A DNA stretch of 64,000 bases from Burkholderia sp. Bp9142 (GTDB lineage Bacteria > Pseudomonadota > Gammaproteobacteria > Burkholderiales > Burkholderiaceae): contig NZ_QTPP01000028.1 in NCBI RefSeq assembly GCF_003853415.1, forward strand, positions 1 to 64,000. Direction: 5' to 3'. The translations under genes were made by a program, and so were the position numbers. This document shows positions 36,701 to 44,381 of this stretch, piece after piece (position 1 is the stretch's first letter; every line of letters starts with the position of its first letter). The notes under the pieces were generated by a model. That model did not search any database, was not told where the DNA came from, and saw only the letters and a program-made list of their open reading frames with translations.

Positions 36701-39341
36701 AAGCATCTGCTACTACCGAAATTGCGCGGCGTGTTGGGAACGCATTATAGAAGTCTTGCAGGTACCCCTTTGCCACAAGCTCACGCGATGTGGGAACGAC
36801 GCCCATTTCCAACCCGTGAACATGCCGAAGTGATTCGGCGACGGATAGATAACGATTTTCGCCAATTACGCCATGCGATAGCGCTCCTAGCCAGCCTGGG
36901 TCAGACGTTGCAGACACATAGAAATTTTCAAACGTCTTCCCATCGTCAGCAAGACCACTGAACCAGCGAAGAGAATTCACCTGGTCTAAAAGTAGCGCTA
37001 ACATTTGCGACTTGCCGTTGGTCGTACCGCTGGCATGCCGTCGGGCGCTCGCCACCACCGCCGATTGCACCATGAAACGTTTAGCGATTGTGATCGGATG
37101 CCAAGGGCCAAGCAGGATGACCTTCCGTGGATCTTTCGCTCCATCCCAATGAACCACACAGTCGCTGTAGATAACGCGAAATAACTCGGGCCACGAAAGC
37201 TCATCGATGTTTTGACTCACGAAATCCAAGGCGGAAATGTAAGCACCAAGATACGACGCAAGAAGCGTTTCGAGCTCGAATCGACTAGGTAGAGAAAAGA
37301 CTGGGATATAGGCATAATCGGGCCACTGCGAGTCATTTTCGACGTGAGCCCGGATCGCACTCAAAATCCGATTGCGCTCCTCCACATAAGCATTTACTCG
37401 CTCTTGAACGCGCGAACTAATTGTCGCACCCTTAAGAATATACGGTAGCTCGCCTATCTCGAAAAAACATATTTGAGTTTCCTCGATAATTTGAATGGGC
37501 TCATTCTCTGACAGCAGATTTGCGATGATAGGGCGCCCTTGCGAACCGGACCGCTCGAACACCTGAGCGAAGCGGCGACGAGACTTTGAGCTCTCGTCGA
37601 TACCTCCAAGACCTGAATACCCCTGCGTCGCCTTCCCGCTGAACACGTCTAAAATACGTCGTAGGGACGAGCTCTTACCGTCACGCTGAAAACGTGCCAA
37701 CTGCATGACTAGCTCGCGTTCAAGCGTAAATTCGCCGCGAACAATTTCCTTTGCTTCGACATCAAAATCGATGGCGAGCCCAGACGCACGCAGAGCAACA
37801 CTAGTGTGCACAGCACCGTTAGCCGCTGGATCAAAAGTCTTTGTAGACCGAAGTACCTTAGGATTGTCGTCAACGCATTGAAGCTGACTGACTTCACCGT
37901 CAATTTCCAATTCGCCGTCGGCGAAGGAATCCCAGGAGATTGCGGTCAACGTGGCCGGTTCATTAACCTCCACGGTCTCCCCAACATCGCCCGGGTCTGA
38001 CGGTTGCCGAGAGTCTCTCCCCACAATGATCTTTCCAACTGGCTCGACAATCGCGACAAGAGGCTGATTCGGGCCGCAAGGAACGACATTTACCCGTCCT
38101 GAAGCCAAGATGCGATCCGCACGCTCGACCGTAATTCGCAGGCTTCTCTTCTTAGGCGATCCCGCTGAATCAAACAATTGATCGAACGAAATTGACGTCT
38201 CACATACACCGTCTGATGCCGAGCATTCTTGCTCAAAAAGCGCCGCCCGCCCACGACCACGCGCGATGACCTTTGCCCCAGCCGACCCAGCGGCGAGTCC
38301 CTTGTAGGTAATGCGAAGATTAATACACCCGCCGTCCAAGAGCACAACGGTCTTAGCGTCCTCTGTTATCGCTCCTGCATCGGTACTCACATCCACTTTA
38401 ACGTCGACTTTCTCCACGCTAGGTGAGACATCCAAGAGGCGTTGAAGCGCCTCCAAGTCCCATGTCCTCCAAGTGTCGAGATCCTTCCAGCAGCCTCTGA
38501 GAGCAAGAACTCCCTGCTGCTTGTCGTCACCCCGTCTAGTGAACAAATCAATGATCGATGTCAGCGACGACTTTAGCAGCATCGCGTGCTCTTGTTGCGG
38601 CTCGATCTCGTCTATGCGGTTGAGGAGCTCTGGCTTCCCGCCGACCTCCTTCAATCGCCGATCGAGCTCACCTATGGTGCTCCGGACGCTTTTGAAAAAT
38701 GTATTAGCTGCTGCTTTATCGCAAAAATCAAACGAGGTGGATCGAGGAACACCAAAATGAAACAGTAGCCGTTGAATCGGCTTTAGCTCCGCCGGTCGCT
38801 GAGGATCATATCCCCCAAGCATCTGATCCAAAAACACCTGACCACGCATCATCGAATCTCGGCACTCCGCCCGCGCCATCTCGATGACGTGCTTAAACCC
38901 CAGCTCATCGTCAACGTCGATCGACCAGTGCGTTAATAGATCACTTAAAACCGGGCCATCAAATCGGAAATACTCATTTCCCCCGTCTATCCAAGGCCAT
39001 TCGTCGCCGAAGGCGAAATTCCGCATAGCGCCGCCAACGCCGATCACGGAATCCTGAATGCGCGACATTTCCCCCGGCCACACAGCGACTACCATGTCTC
39101 CCTGCCGCACACTAGTTACAGCTTCGGCCCGTATCCAACGCTTCGCTGCATCGGGCGACTCTGTCTCTGGGATAACAAGATAAGAGGGCAAATCTTTGTC
39201 CAGAAGGGCGCTTTGCAGGTCAATTGCGATCGATGCGGTCAACGCCGGGATGACAAGGCGGCACTCAACTCCACCACTCTTGAGTTCCTTAAAATATTTC
39301 TCTGCGAGCGCCGCCAAGGTAAGAACGAGTCCGTTTTCCAT
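33774..39341 (-). CDS. Giant HerA/VirB4-like ATPase, DndH/DptH-like defence protein
   Basis: An 1855-aa cytoplasmic protein, third gene of a minus-strand operon. The C-terminal 400 residues are a hexameric-translocase-type ATPase: Walker A GSSGKGKTQ (about 1477-1485), VLLLDFKNDF just after, Walker B FVFDEAHRVLD (about 1695-1705) and a conserved VGVVLSSQYPTDFP sensor segment. About residues 350-560 look like beta-rich domains. Near residue 1220, SAIECKY preceded by an acidic RADLVAV segment could be a PD-(D/E)xK nuclease core. A low-complexity linker (about 1400-1450) separates the two halves. The open frame extends 24 codons upstream, but ATG 39341, four bases after the previous stop, is preferred. 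Size and operon position resemble DndH/DptH of phosphorothioation-dependent restriction; that assignment is inference. Confidence 0.6.
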   Translation of the reverse strand: MENGLVLTLAALAEKYFKELKSGGVECRLVIPALTASIAIDLQSALLDKDLPSYLVIPETESPDAAKRWIRAEAVTSVRQGDMVVAVWPGEMSRIQDSVIGVGGAMRNFAFGDEWPWIDGGNEYFRFDGPVLSDLLTHWSIDVDDELGFKHVIEMARAECRDSMMRGQVFLDQMLGGYDPQRPAELKPIQRLLFHFGVPRSTSFDFCDKAAANTFFKSVRSTIGELDRRLKEVGGKPELLNRIDEIEPQQEHAMLLKSSLTSIIDLFTRRGDDKQQGVLALRGCWKDLDTWRTWDLEALQRLLDVSPSVEKVDVKVDVSTDAGAITEDAKTVVLLDGGCINLRITYKGLAAGSAGAKVIARGRGRAALFEQECSASDGVCETSISFDQLFDSAGSPKKRSLRITVERADRILASGRVNVVPCGPNQPLVAIVEPVGKIIVGRDSRQPSDPGDVGETVEVNEPATLTAISWDSFADGELEIDGEVSQLQCVDDNPKVLRSTKTFDPAANGAVHTSVALRASGLAIDFDVEAKEIVRGEFTLERELVMQLARFQRDGKSSSLRRILDVFSGKATQGYSGLGGIDESSKSRRRFAQVFERSGSQGRPIIANLLSENEPIQIIEETQICFFEIGELPYILKGATISSRVQERVNAYVEERNRILSAIRAHVENDSQWPDYAYIPVFSLPSRFELETLLASYLGAYISALDFVSQNIDELSWPELFRVIYSDCVVHWDGAKDPRKVILLGPWHPITIAKRFMVQSAVVASARRHASGTTNGKSQMLALLLDQVNSLRWFSGLADDGKTFENFYVSATSDPGWLGALSHGVIGENRYLSVAESLRHVHGLEMGVVPTSRELVAKGYLQDFYNAFPTRRAISVVADASYEPSRLVESAQGILYDGDEPSEIGRQIPGGIHILVPDASTLETQEWRDPPICVYEGAEELVSEGRFNDVHLISPGKATTARDTGGDATMPRGSGLLAAFCAPVKEVGVSASGSLQSRAFERDRSIASGATLGERFAQACRILGDLPREERVVSWEADLPGSLDHLWTVIPGNHVDPAVFVKYVTTAARNGSNAALWDYRMSLTGALNSYFVLSHIPNSVSHELNKSPVLQGNPLAPDVLAELGRVGMALGGESLRSGSRALGVIGVVAAVRLFFPSGGALSPLKNDGPLRGFLLPVDSFQEILDGSFDGADFGPRQRADLVAVQLAVLEGDMLGLSFSAIECKYTSNGFTKDQFEVARQQADATLRRLNILIDAALTPDGIPERLAFLALLTFGLRLSKELVDGSKAEQATLEAKILQLVLNGRIKLVPPVAGSIVVVTDCMASEASYALGQGLSISLAPGHWPGISESSALLEVRDKLSKNFSALFRAANSVSPFASEDAGQYGATDDGAGDRTEPPHSQECSGGQGSMVEAASATQIDSAVSTGSGSADNANIGRLSTSVGALKPILLGTAGASGYFYAPQNSERPLDNYNVMVTGSSGKGKTQLIKTLVCRLREQGRNVLLLDFKNDFASDQHFLETAKLHAQYVSFDGLPFNPLIPVPLKRPNSESEYLPVSEHINGLVDILRGTFNLGDQQEVAVKNAIRESFEGRGIPSRGAVSVTPGLDFPDFNEVGDKLESLNQNAYNRLDPLFDLGIFPVESRLRRFDAMLDDSYVVDLSKIQSDRIKNAVAKILVMSAHRFYNAREHSGTLRQFFVFDEAHRVLDSEFVLQFVRECRAYGVGVVLSSQYPTDFPADISASLNTKFLHGNGADKGRVRDIEKLVGGSLPEEQVERLSMFQAILTNSQYEPVIIRTIGYPMMLVLDAITKAGVIKRQDLAVPGVNADRLNLEYLVSALMEMGVVEETGAGLRALEG

Positions 39342-39345
39342 TTGA

Positions 39346-40926
39346 CTATGCTTTTGTACCTGTTGTTGCGGAGAAGGCTTCCGGTACCACCAGTTCGGCG
39401 CTGTCGCCCGCATCGGGGCTTCCTTTCAGCAACCCAAGACGAGCAAGCTCCGCGATCAGTTTCGGTCTCGCACCTACGCTAGAAGCGAAATCGACACCGT
39501 ATTCAGCGAAATGCTGCTCAAGGTCCGACAATATAAGTTTCCCCCGATTGCGCCCCCCGTTTTCGCGGCGAGCGGCGGTAAGATAAAGCATGGTGCGTAG
39601 CATCGCAGGCCCGGGAAACACTTTGCCTCTTTCAAAATTCCCGGGGCCCGTGACGAGATACCCATCGTCATTGATTGACTCGGATAATCTGAGAAAGATG
39701 CGCAGGAACTCAATGATGTTCTTACCCTGCCCTCTTTTGTCCGGGGTCAACCAAGCGCCGAATGTTTGTGCCCACGGCACAAGCATCTCCCTAACCCCGT
39801 CGGCATTACGCGGCAAATTAGCGTCGACACCGCATTTGAGGCAGTGGCCTAGCCAGTCACCAATCGATATCGCATTTTTTCCACCCGGATGGATCGTAAG
39901 GATCCCTTTGCTGAGGTCGAACTTGCATACATATCGAACTAGATATGCAGCAAGGCTAAGCTCGACACGCGCTTTAATGTAGCGCTCAACATGTAGGCTG
40001 ATCTCGTTTGAACCCGTCTGTGTCGGGTGAAAGAGCCCGCCCCCTCTGGACGCGATAGCTTTGGAAACCTGATCACCCGGAGTCGAAACACCGGCCAGTG
40101 CCGCAAGCGTCCAATCTCGCAGATGGACCGTGATTCGCATGTGCGCCAGTAGCCAGGCGGGCAGGCTGAGGCGAAGGAAGCATTTCAAAAGGTCAAACCA
40201 GAAAAGCCGAGGTACCTTTCCCTCGAGACGACATAGGTTCAGGAAGTCCTCACTTATCCGTTTCACGAGTGCGTCGTCAGATCCGATTGCACCATCGGCG
40301 TTGGTGACGCTAAGTCGCCCCACAAGTTGAGTTAGCGCTTCGTCACTCGTGCGCAGACCGCACTCTTCGGCATTGAACTGAATTTTCTCGGCTAACGCTC
40401 GAAATATGTCAAGCTCATTACCGTTACCCCGCTTCTTGCCGTAAATGGCGTCCACGACTTCTCGGGCATAAGATTGTGCACGCTCTCGCGAGCCGCAAAA
40501 GTGCTCGGCCAGCGGACCATCAACGAACTGAAACGCTATAACATTTTCCGCCTGTTTCCGCGGCCAGCTATTTCTCGCCACCAGCGGATAGAGCGGCCCG
40601 TAATACGATTTTTCAGGCAACTTCCTGCTCTTCTGCTTCGCTCGACCTCGCGCGACATATAAAAGAGCCCTCTCCTCTGGAATAAGATCATTCCTGGGCT
40701 CAAGTTCGCGGGAGGCCTTCTCATTTGAAGGCGTTACTCTTTCAAAACACAGCTCCCGAAACAGCTCGACGACCAATCGCTCCGGCGCCTCGCGCATGCC
40801 GACGGTCCTAACAAAAAGGTGAGATCCCTTTATAAACGATGGAACATGCGGCTCGAAAACAGACTTATCCTCCACGGTAATTACGTCGAGAAGGGAAGGA
40901 AATTTATTTTCAACAGGACTCGACAT
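39346..40926 (-). CDS. Unknown protein, middle gene of the three-gene defence-like operon (DndG/DptG position)
   Basis: A 526-aa protein I cannot place in a family. It has no P-loop, no membrane segment and no evident catalytic motif; predicted mostly helical, with an FRELCFERVTP-type N-terminal region and a C-terminal part (about 420-510) that may form a winged helix (LILSDLEQHFAEYGVDFASS). Two ATGs are near: 40938 and 40926; GGAG six bases before the latter supports 40926. It overlaps the end of the upstream ATPase gene by 17 bases and ends five bases before the giant ATPase, so all three are translationally coupled and likely form a complex. In DndFGH-type systems the middle gene is similarly featureless. 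Confidence 0.55.
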   Translation of the reverse strand: MSSPVENKFPSLLDVITVEDKSVFEPHVPSFIKGSHLFVRTVGMREAPERLVVELFRELCFERVTPSNEKASRELEPRNDLIPEERALLYVARGRAKQKSRKLPEKSYYGPLYPLVARNSWPRKQAENVIAFQFVDGPLAEHFCGSRERAQSYAREVVDAIYGKKRGNGNELDIFRALAEKIQFNAEECGLRTSDEALTQLVGRLSVTNADGAIGSDDALVKRISEDFLNLCRLEGKVPRLFWFDLLKCFLRLSLPAWLLAHMRITVHLRDWTLAALAGVSTPGDQVSKAIASRGGGLFHPTQTGSNEISLHVERYIKARVELSLAAYLVRYVCKFDLSKGILTIHPGGKNAISIGDWLGHCLKCGVDANLPRNADGVREMLVPWAQTFGAWLTPDKRGQGKNIIEFLRIFLRLSESINDDGYLVTGPGNFERGKVFPGPAMLRTMLYLTAARRENGGRNRGKLILSDLEQHFAEYGVDFASSVGARPKLIAELARLGLLKGSPDAGDSAELVVPEAFSATTGTKA

Positions 40927-42898
40927 CCAAAACTCCATGTGATCTTGTGATTTTGATCTTGGGACCATTTGGGGTATCGATGTAGATCTCCAGATCGTCA
41001 CTCATGTCGTATCCTGAGGTCACCGCGACACCAAGCATGGCATCTTGAGCCGTCTCGAGATATACGCTCGGAAAAGTTGCCGACGCCATCCCCCGTTCTG
41101 CTCGTCGTTTCAGCCATACAAACGCCTTCGTTTCGAGAGCTATGAGGTTGCGTGCTGTTTTGCCGAACCGAAAGTGCGCCGAGTTCGTACCATCTGTCGC
41201 ATGACCGCTTTCAAGATGAGGCTTTAACTCGTGGTCTTTCCAATCGCCTCGAAGGCTCGCCGCCGACGAAATCGCAATACCACGACCATCTTGATCGAGG
41301 CTCTGCGCAAGTGTCTTCTCTATCTTCTTTAAAACTTCAAGCTGCTGCTTCGTCGGTACCTTGGTAATACCGAGAATGCTCACTAAAGCGCTCAGGTCAT
41401 CATTAAACGTGGTGACACCTTCGACCAGTGCGCCCGCACGGATGGTAAAGGCCGTTATCCAACGTGTCAGCCAGCGATAACTTGACGGTATCGTCTCTGG
41501 ACTAGAAGCAGCAGCTTTCTGCATCTCCTGCCAGCATTCATAGCAGTCTCGTTCGATCTGGCTTATCCAAGGGCCATTACCCTGCAGCGCGGTCCACGTT
41601 TCGTTCCATCGCTCCAGAAAATCAGCCGGGAGGGTATCGGAAAACGGATCTAACATTGCGAGTGTTCGTGCCCTTCCGAGCAATCGTTGCGCGCCCACAT
41701 CCGTCGATGGCCATCTCTTAGGTTCAAGGACCGTCGGAATTGCCTTCGAGCTCAACGCACTGTGGGACGCACGAGCAGATGTATAAACCGACTTCAGCGC
41801 CTTTAGTTGCGTGCGCCTATCCCGATCGTCTGGTTCGATCCCGAACGGAGAATATGAAGAGAACAGGAGCATGTATAGGCGCCGACTTGCCAGCGCGAAC
41901 AAGTCGCCGCTTGCTATTCTAGTATGTACCCAATCACAAGCCCCACCCGCCTGATAATCGTGCGGACAGCCTGCCAGAAGTAACGACACGATAGCGAGCG
42001 CTTCTCGCAATACGACAACCTGTCCATCGTATAGCTCTGCGTGCAAAAGCAAATTCAAGACGTTTTTGCGCAGCGCCGGCTCTGCGATCCAGTCGCGGTT
42101 GGCCTTGAATGGGCAAAGACGGCTTGAAGCGCAACCTTCACAGGCTGCCCAATTTTCGCTTTTCGTCGCTTCTTGTAACAGTCGATCAAGAGTATCGTCG
42201 GCGAGCATCAAGCTACGTCGGTCCAGAGACGTAGCCGTAACTTGAACACTATCGAAGACGTGCTTCTTTGACGATGTCGCTACCGCGACCTCTGCCGAGA
42301 TATCAGCTCCGACAGCGACTTTAATTGCCCTGAACCAGCTCGATTTCGCCTGATCAGGCTCACGGTAGTGTTTCGCGAAGATGCGCTCAACGACCCCTCT
42401 GTTCGTACATACAACTACAGAGACTCCCCTGGTCTCGGCATCAATCAACAAGTCCTCGAGTGCTGTAGCTGGATCGGCGGCAGGGTCGTATGGATTAGGC
42501 AAGACCGACGCATCTTGTGCGATGAACAAGTACGGATAGACGTTGCCGGGCTCACATACCTCAAGCAGGTAAGGCACGTCTGATGGCCCTAAATCATCGA
42601 GCGGCTGCTGCGTGTCTGACACACGTATCAAGTGTCCCTTTTCATGCAACAAGCGGGCCAGATGTCCCGCTCCTGCCGACTTGCCATTGCCCGGTGAGCC
42701 GACAAAGAAGTGCCACCGCCCGCGCCCCCCCGACGACGGTCCAGGGACTACCGCAGACACTAGTTCTTCAACAACTGCGTGCAAACTGGTTTGGACATGA
42801 AGCACTGGCTTCATCAACCAATTTGCTGGTCCGCTGATAGCCTGCTGTCCGTCCTGTTGCAACGTCAGGAGTTTGTCAAGAAAGTCGTTCTTTATCAT
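40910..42898 (-). CDS. P-loop ATPase with Cys cluster, first gene of the operon (DndF/DptF position)
   Basis: A 662-aa AAA-type ATPase. Walker A GSPGNGKS is at residues 67-74, a Walker B-like YLFIAQDAS follows, and SVVVCTNRG resembles a sensor segment. A CEGCASSRLCPFKANR cluster near residues 251-265 looks like a zinc or Fe-S site. The N-terminal 50 residues are a helical lead. It begins the operon and overlaps the second gene, so ATPase, middle protein and giant translocase are made together. The gene set F-G-H by size and order matches DndFGH/DptFGH, but close similarity to DptF is not evident by eye. Alternatives are a novel modification-dependent restriction or another NTPase-based defence complex. 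Confidence 0.6.
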   Translation of the reverse strand: MIKNDFLDKLLTLQQDGQQAISGPANWLMKPVLHVQTSLHAVVEELVSAVVPGPSSGGRGRWHFFVGSPGNGKSAGAGHLARLLHEKGHLIRVSDTQQPLDDLGPSDVPYLLEVCEPGNVYPYLFIAQDASVLPNPYDPAADPATALEDLLIDAETRGVSVVVCTNRGVVERIFAKHYREPDQAKSSWFRAIKVAVGADISAEVAVATSSKKHVFDSVQVTATSLDRRSLMLADDTLDRLLQEATKSENWAACEGCASSRLCPFKANRDWIAEPALRKNVLNLLLHAELYDGQVVVLREALAIVSLLLAGCPHDYQAGGACDWVHTRIASGDLFALASRRLYMLLFSSYSPFGIEPDDRDRRTQLKALKSVYTSARASHSALSSKAIPTVLEPKRWPSTDVGAQRLLGRARTLAMLDPFSDTLPADFLERWNETWTALQGNGPWISQIERDCYECWQEMQKAAASSPETIPSSYRWLTRWITAFTIRAGALVEGVTTFNDDLSALVSILGITKVPTKQQLEVLKKIEKTLAQSLDQDGRGIAISSAASLRGDWKDHELKPHLESGHATDGTNSAHFRFGKTARNLIALETKAFVWLKRRAERGMASATFPSVYLETAQDAMLGVAVTSGYDMSDDLEIYIDTPNGPKIKITRSHGVLDVESC

Positions 42899-43174
42899 GT
42901 TCCGTCACGCGGCATGTGGTCAGGTGATTCTACCCGCGATGACCAGCATCGAACATTTTTTACTTATGCCTCGCTGACTTTGTACGACGCGACTTTCCAG
43001 CCGAATCCATATTCGAAACCTTCTCAGCCAAGCATCCAATCGGCAAGCGAGCCGTTTGGTTAACGGTCTTTTTCGCACCACGTGAAGGCTACGCCTTGAC
43101 TTGCCGTGCTATTCGGGTCAATTTGCCTTAAAAATCGTCTCATTTTGTACGTCTCCTTTGCATCTATTGGTCAA
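42899..43174. promoter_or_regulatory. Control region between the defence operon and the resolvase remnant
   Basis: 276 bases without a supported gene. It should contain the promoter of the three-gene minus-strand operon. No clear inverted repeats or resolvase res-site could be picked out by eye. Confidence 0.4.
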
Positions 43175-43741
43175 ATGAAGATCGACTATGCACGCGCGTC
43201 TACGAGCGACCATAATTTTGATTTGCAGCGGGAGGCACTCGCACGCGCCGGTTGCACGGTGATTTACGAAGAGCAAGGCGGCGGACATAGAGCCGCGCGT
43301 CCGAAATTTGAGCACTGCCTTAACACGCTTTGTGAGGGTGACACGCTGACCGTGTGGCGCCTAGATTGCCTCGGTCGATCGTTGTCAGATTTGATTCGCG
43401 TGGTATCGATGCTGAACGGCCGCGGCGTCGCATTCGAGTCCATCAATGACGAGATCGAGACGAGCACGGCGGCAGGGAAACAGATCTTGCCCGTATTCGC
43501 AGCACTTGCCAAATTTGAACGCGACCTGATCGTGAGCGCACTTGCGCGGGGTTGGCGACAGCCCGCGCGCGCGGCCGGAAAGGCGGGCGAAGGCCCAAGC
43601 TGGATGCCAAGCAGATCCACGAAATCCGAGCCTTGTTGCAGGATCCAGATGTGCGCGTAACAGACGTTGCAACGCAGCATGGGCTCGGGCGAGCAACGAT
43701 TTAAGCACATCGGGCCTGTCGCCCCGAAGCGGAATGTCTGA
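43175..43741 (+). pseudogene. Tn3-type serine resolvase, frameshifted
   Basis: The N-terminal catalytic domain of a resolvase/invertase is well kept: IDYARASTSDHN with the nucleophile Ser, then DTLTVWRLDCLGRSLSDLI and FAALAKFERDLI. After about 43530 the frame shifts: inserting one base in ATCGTGAGCGC restores the expected RERT...AGLATARARGRKGG, followed by the HTH segment KLDAKQIHEIRALL and VTDVATQHGLGRATI. A second lesion (about two bases missing in ATTTAAGCAC near 43710) creates a stop before the last family residues (KHIGPVAPKR). At least two indels make it inactive. It sits exactly between the phage-like module and the defence cassette, suggesting that a transposon carried one or joined them. 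Confidence 0.8.
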
Positions 43742-43910
43742 TCTACGGCCGAGATCACGTTCGATCGTGCTGGGAGCGCCTCAACGTCGATCAGCTATTC
43801 AAGGACGTTTGCGAACCAAATTTTTCTCGATACCATAACGCGAATGGGATCCGGACTCCCTCGTCCGCACACGATTACCTTATGCACGACAACTAGCGAT
43901 CACGTATGCG
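43742..43910. other. Short junction region after the resolvase remnant
   Basis: 170 bases with no recognisable gene or clear transposon terminal repeat. It is where the phage module ends and where the large terminase gene would be expected to follow. Confidence 0.3.
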
Positions 43911-44381
43911 TTAGCTCTCGCCCCCGCGCGGCCTCTTTACAAAAGCTGCATACAGACCGATGTCGTCGCTAGGCACCTTGGTTACGCGCGAGCGACTCGA
44001 TGGCGTCATGCCAAATTCGATTAACAGTTTTGTCATCTGCTCGTGCGCCCTGTTCGCGATGGCGAGGTATGGCGATTGCACGGGAAAGCCGCTGGGCGCT
44101 TTGATAACCGGACCATACTTAACGACCTGATCGTTGGCGTGCTTCCAACGGGCGAACGCTTCACAGTACAGCGCAAGGGCAGCAGTATCGACCGATGTTA
44201 AAACGCCCGCGTCGCCAAGTTGCTTCGCGACGATGGGCCAATGCGCCGCCGCTTGTGCCGAAAGCCATTCCGGTGCGGTGGCCTCGCCCGTGTGCATAGG
44301 CTCGTTTTCAGGTAGCGGGCGTTTGCCCGGATTGCCGCGTGCAATTTTTAATGCCGTCGGCGTCGGTTTACGTCCTCTCAT
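43911..44381 (-). CDS. Phage terminase small subunit, P27 family
   Basis: A 156-aa DNA-binding subunit of a phage packaging motor, which recognises pac or cos and hands DNA to the large subunit. The N-terminus GRKPTPTALKIARGNPGKRPLP is the P27-type signature, and the C-terminal part carries LLIEFGMTPSSRSRV, also typical. The start overlaps the methyltransferase stop by four bases (ATGA). In intact relatives an HNH nuclease and large terminase follow at once; here they are absent and a resolvase remnant follows instead, so the packaging module is truncated. Confidence 0.88.
   Translation of the reverse strand: MRGRKPTPTALKIARGNPGKRPLPENEPMHTGEATAPEWLSAQAAAHWPIVAKQLGDAGVLTSVDTAALALYCEAFARWKHANDQVVKYGPVIKAPSGFPVQSPYLAIANRAHEQMTKLLIEFGMTPSSRSRVTKVPSDDIGLYAAFVKRPRGGES

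Noticed and set aside
33774..42898. Calling the three-gene operon a complete Dnd phosphorothioation system
   Set aside because: No dndA, dndB, dndC, dndD or dndE is present in the window, and similarity to DptF and DptG is not visible by eye; only size, order and the HerA-like ATPase support the comparison.
43166..43660. Functional resolvase
   Set aside because: The catalytic domain is intact, but two indels displace the DNA-binding domain from frame, so it is listed as a pseudogene.
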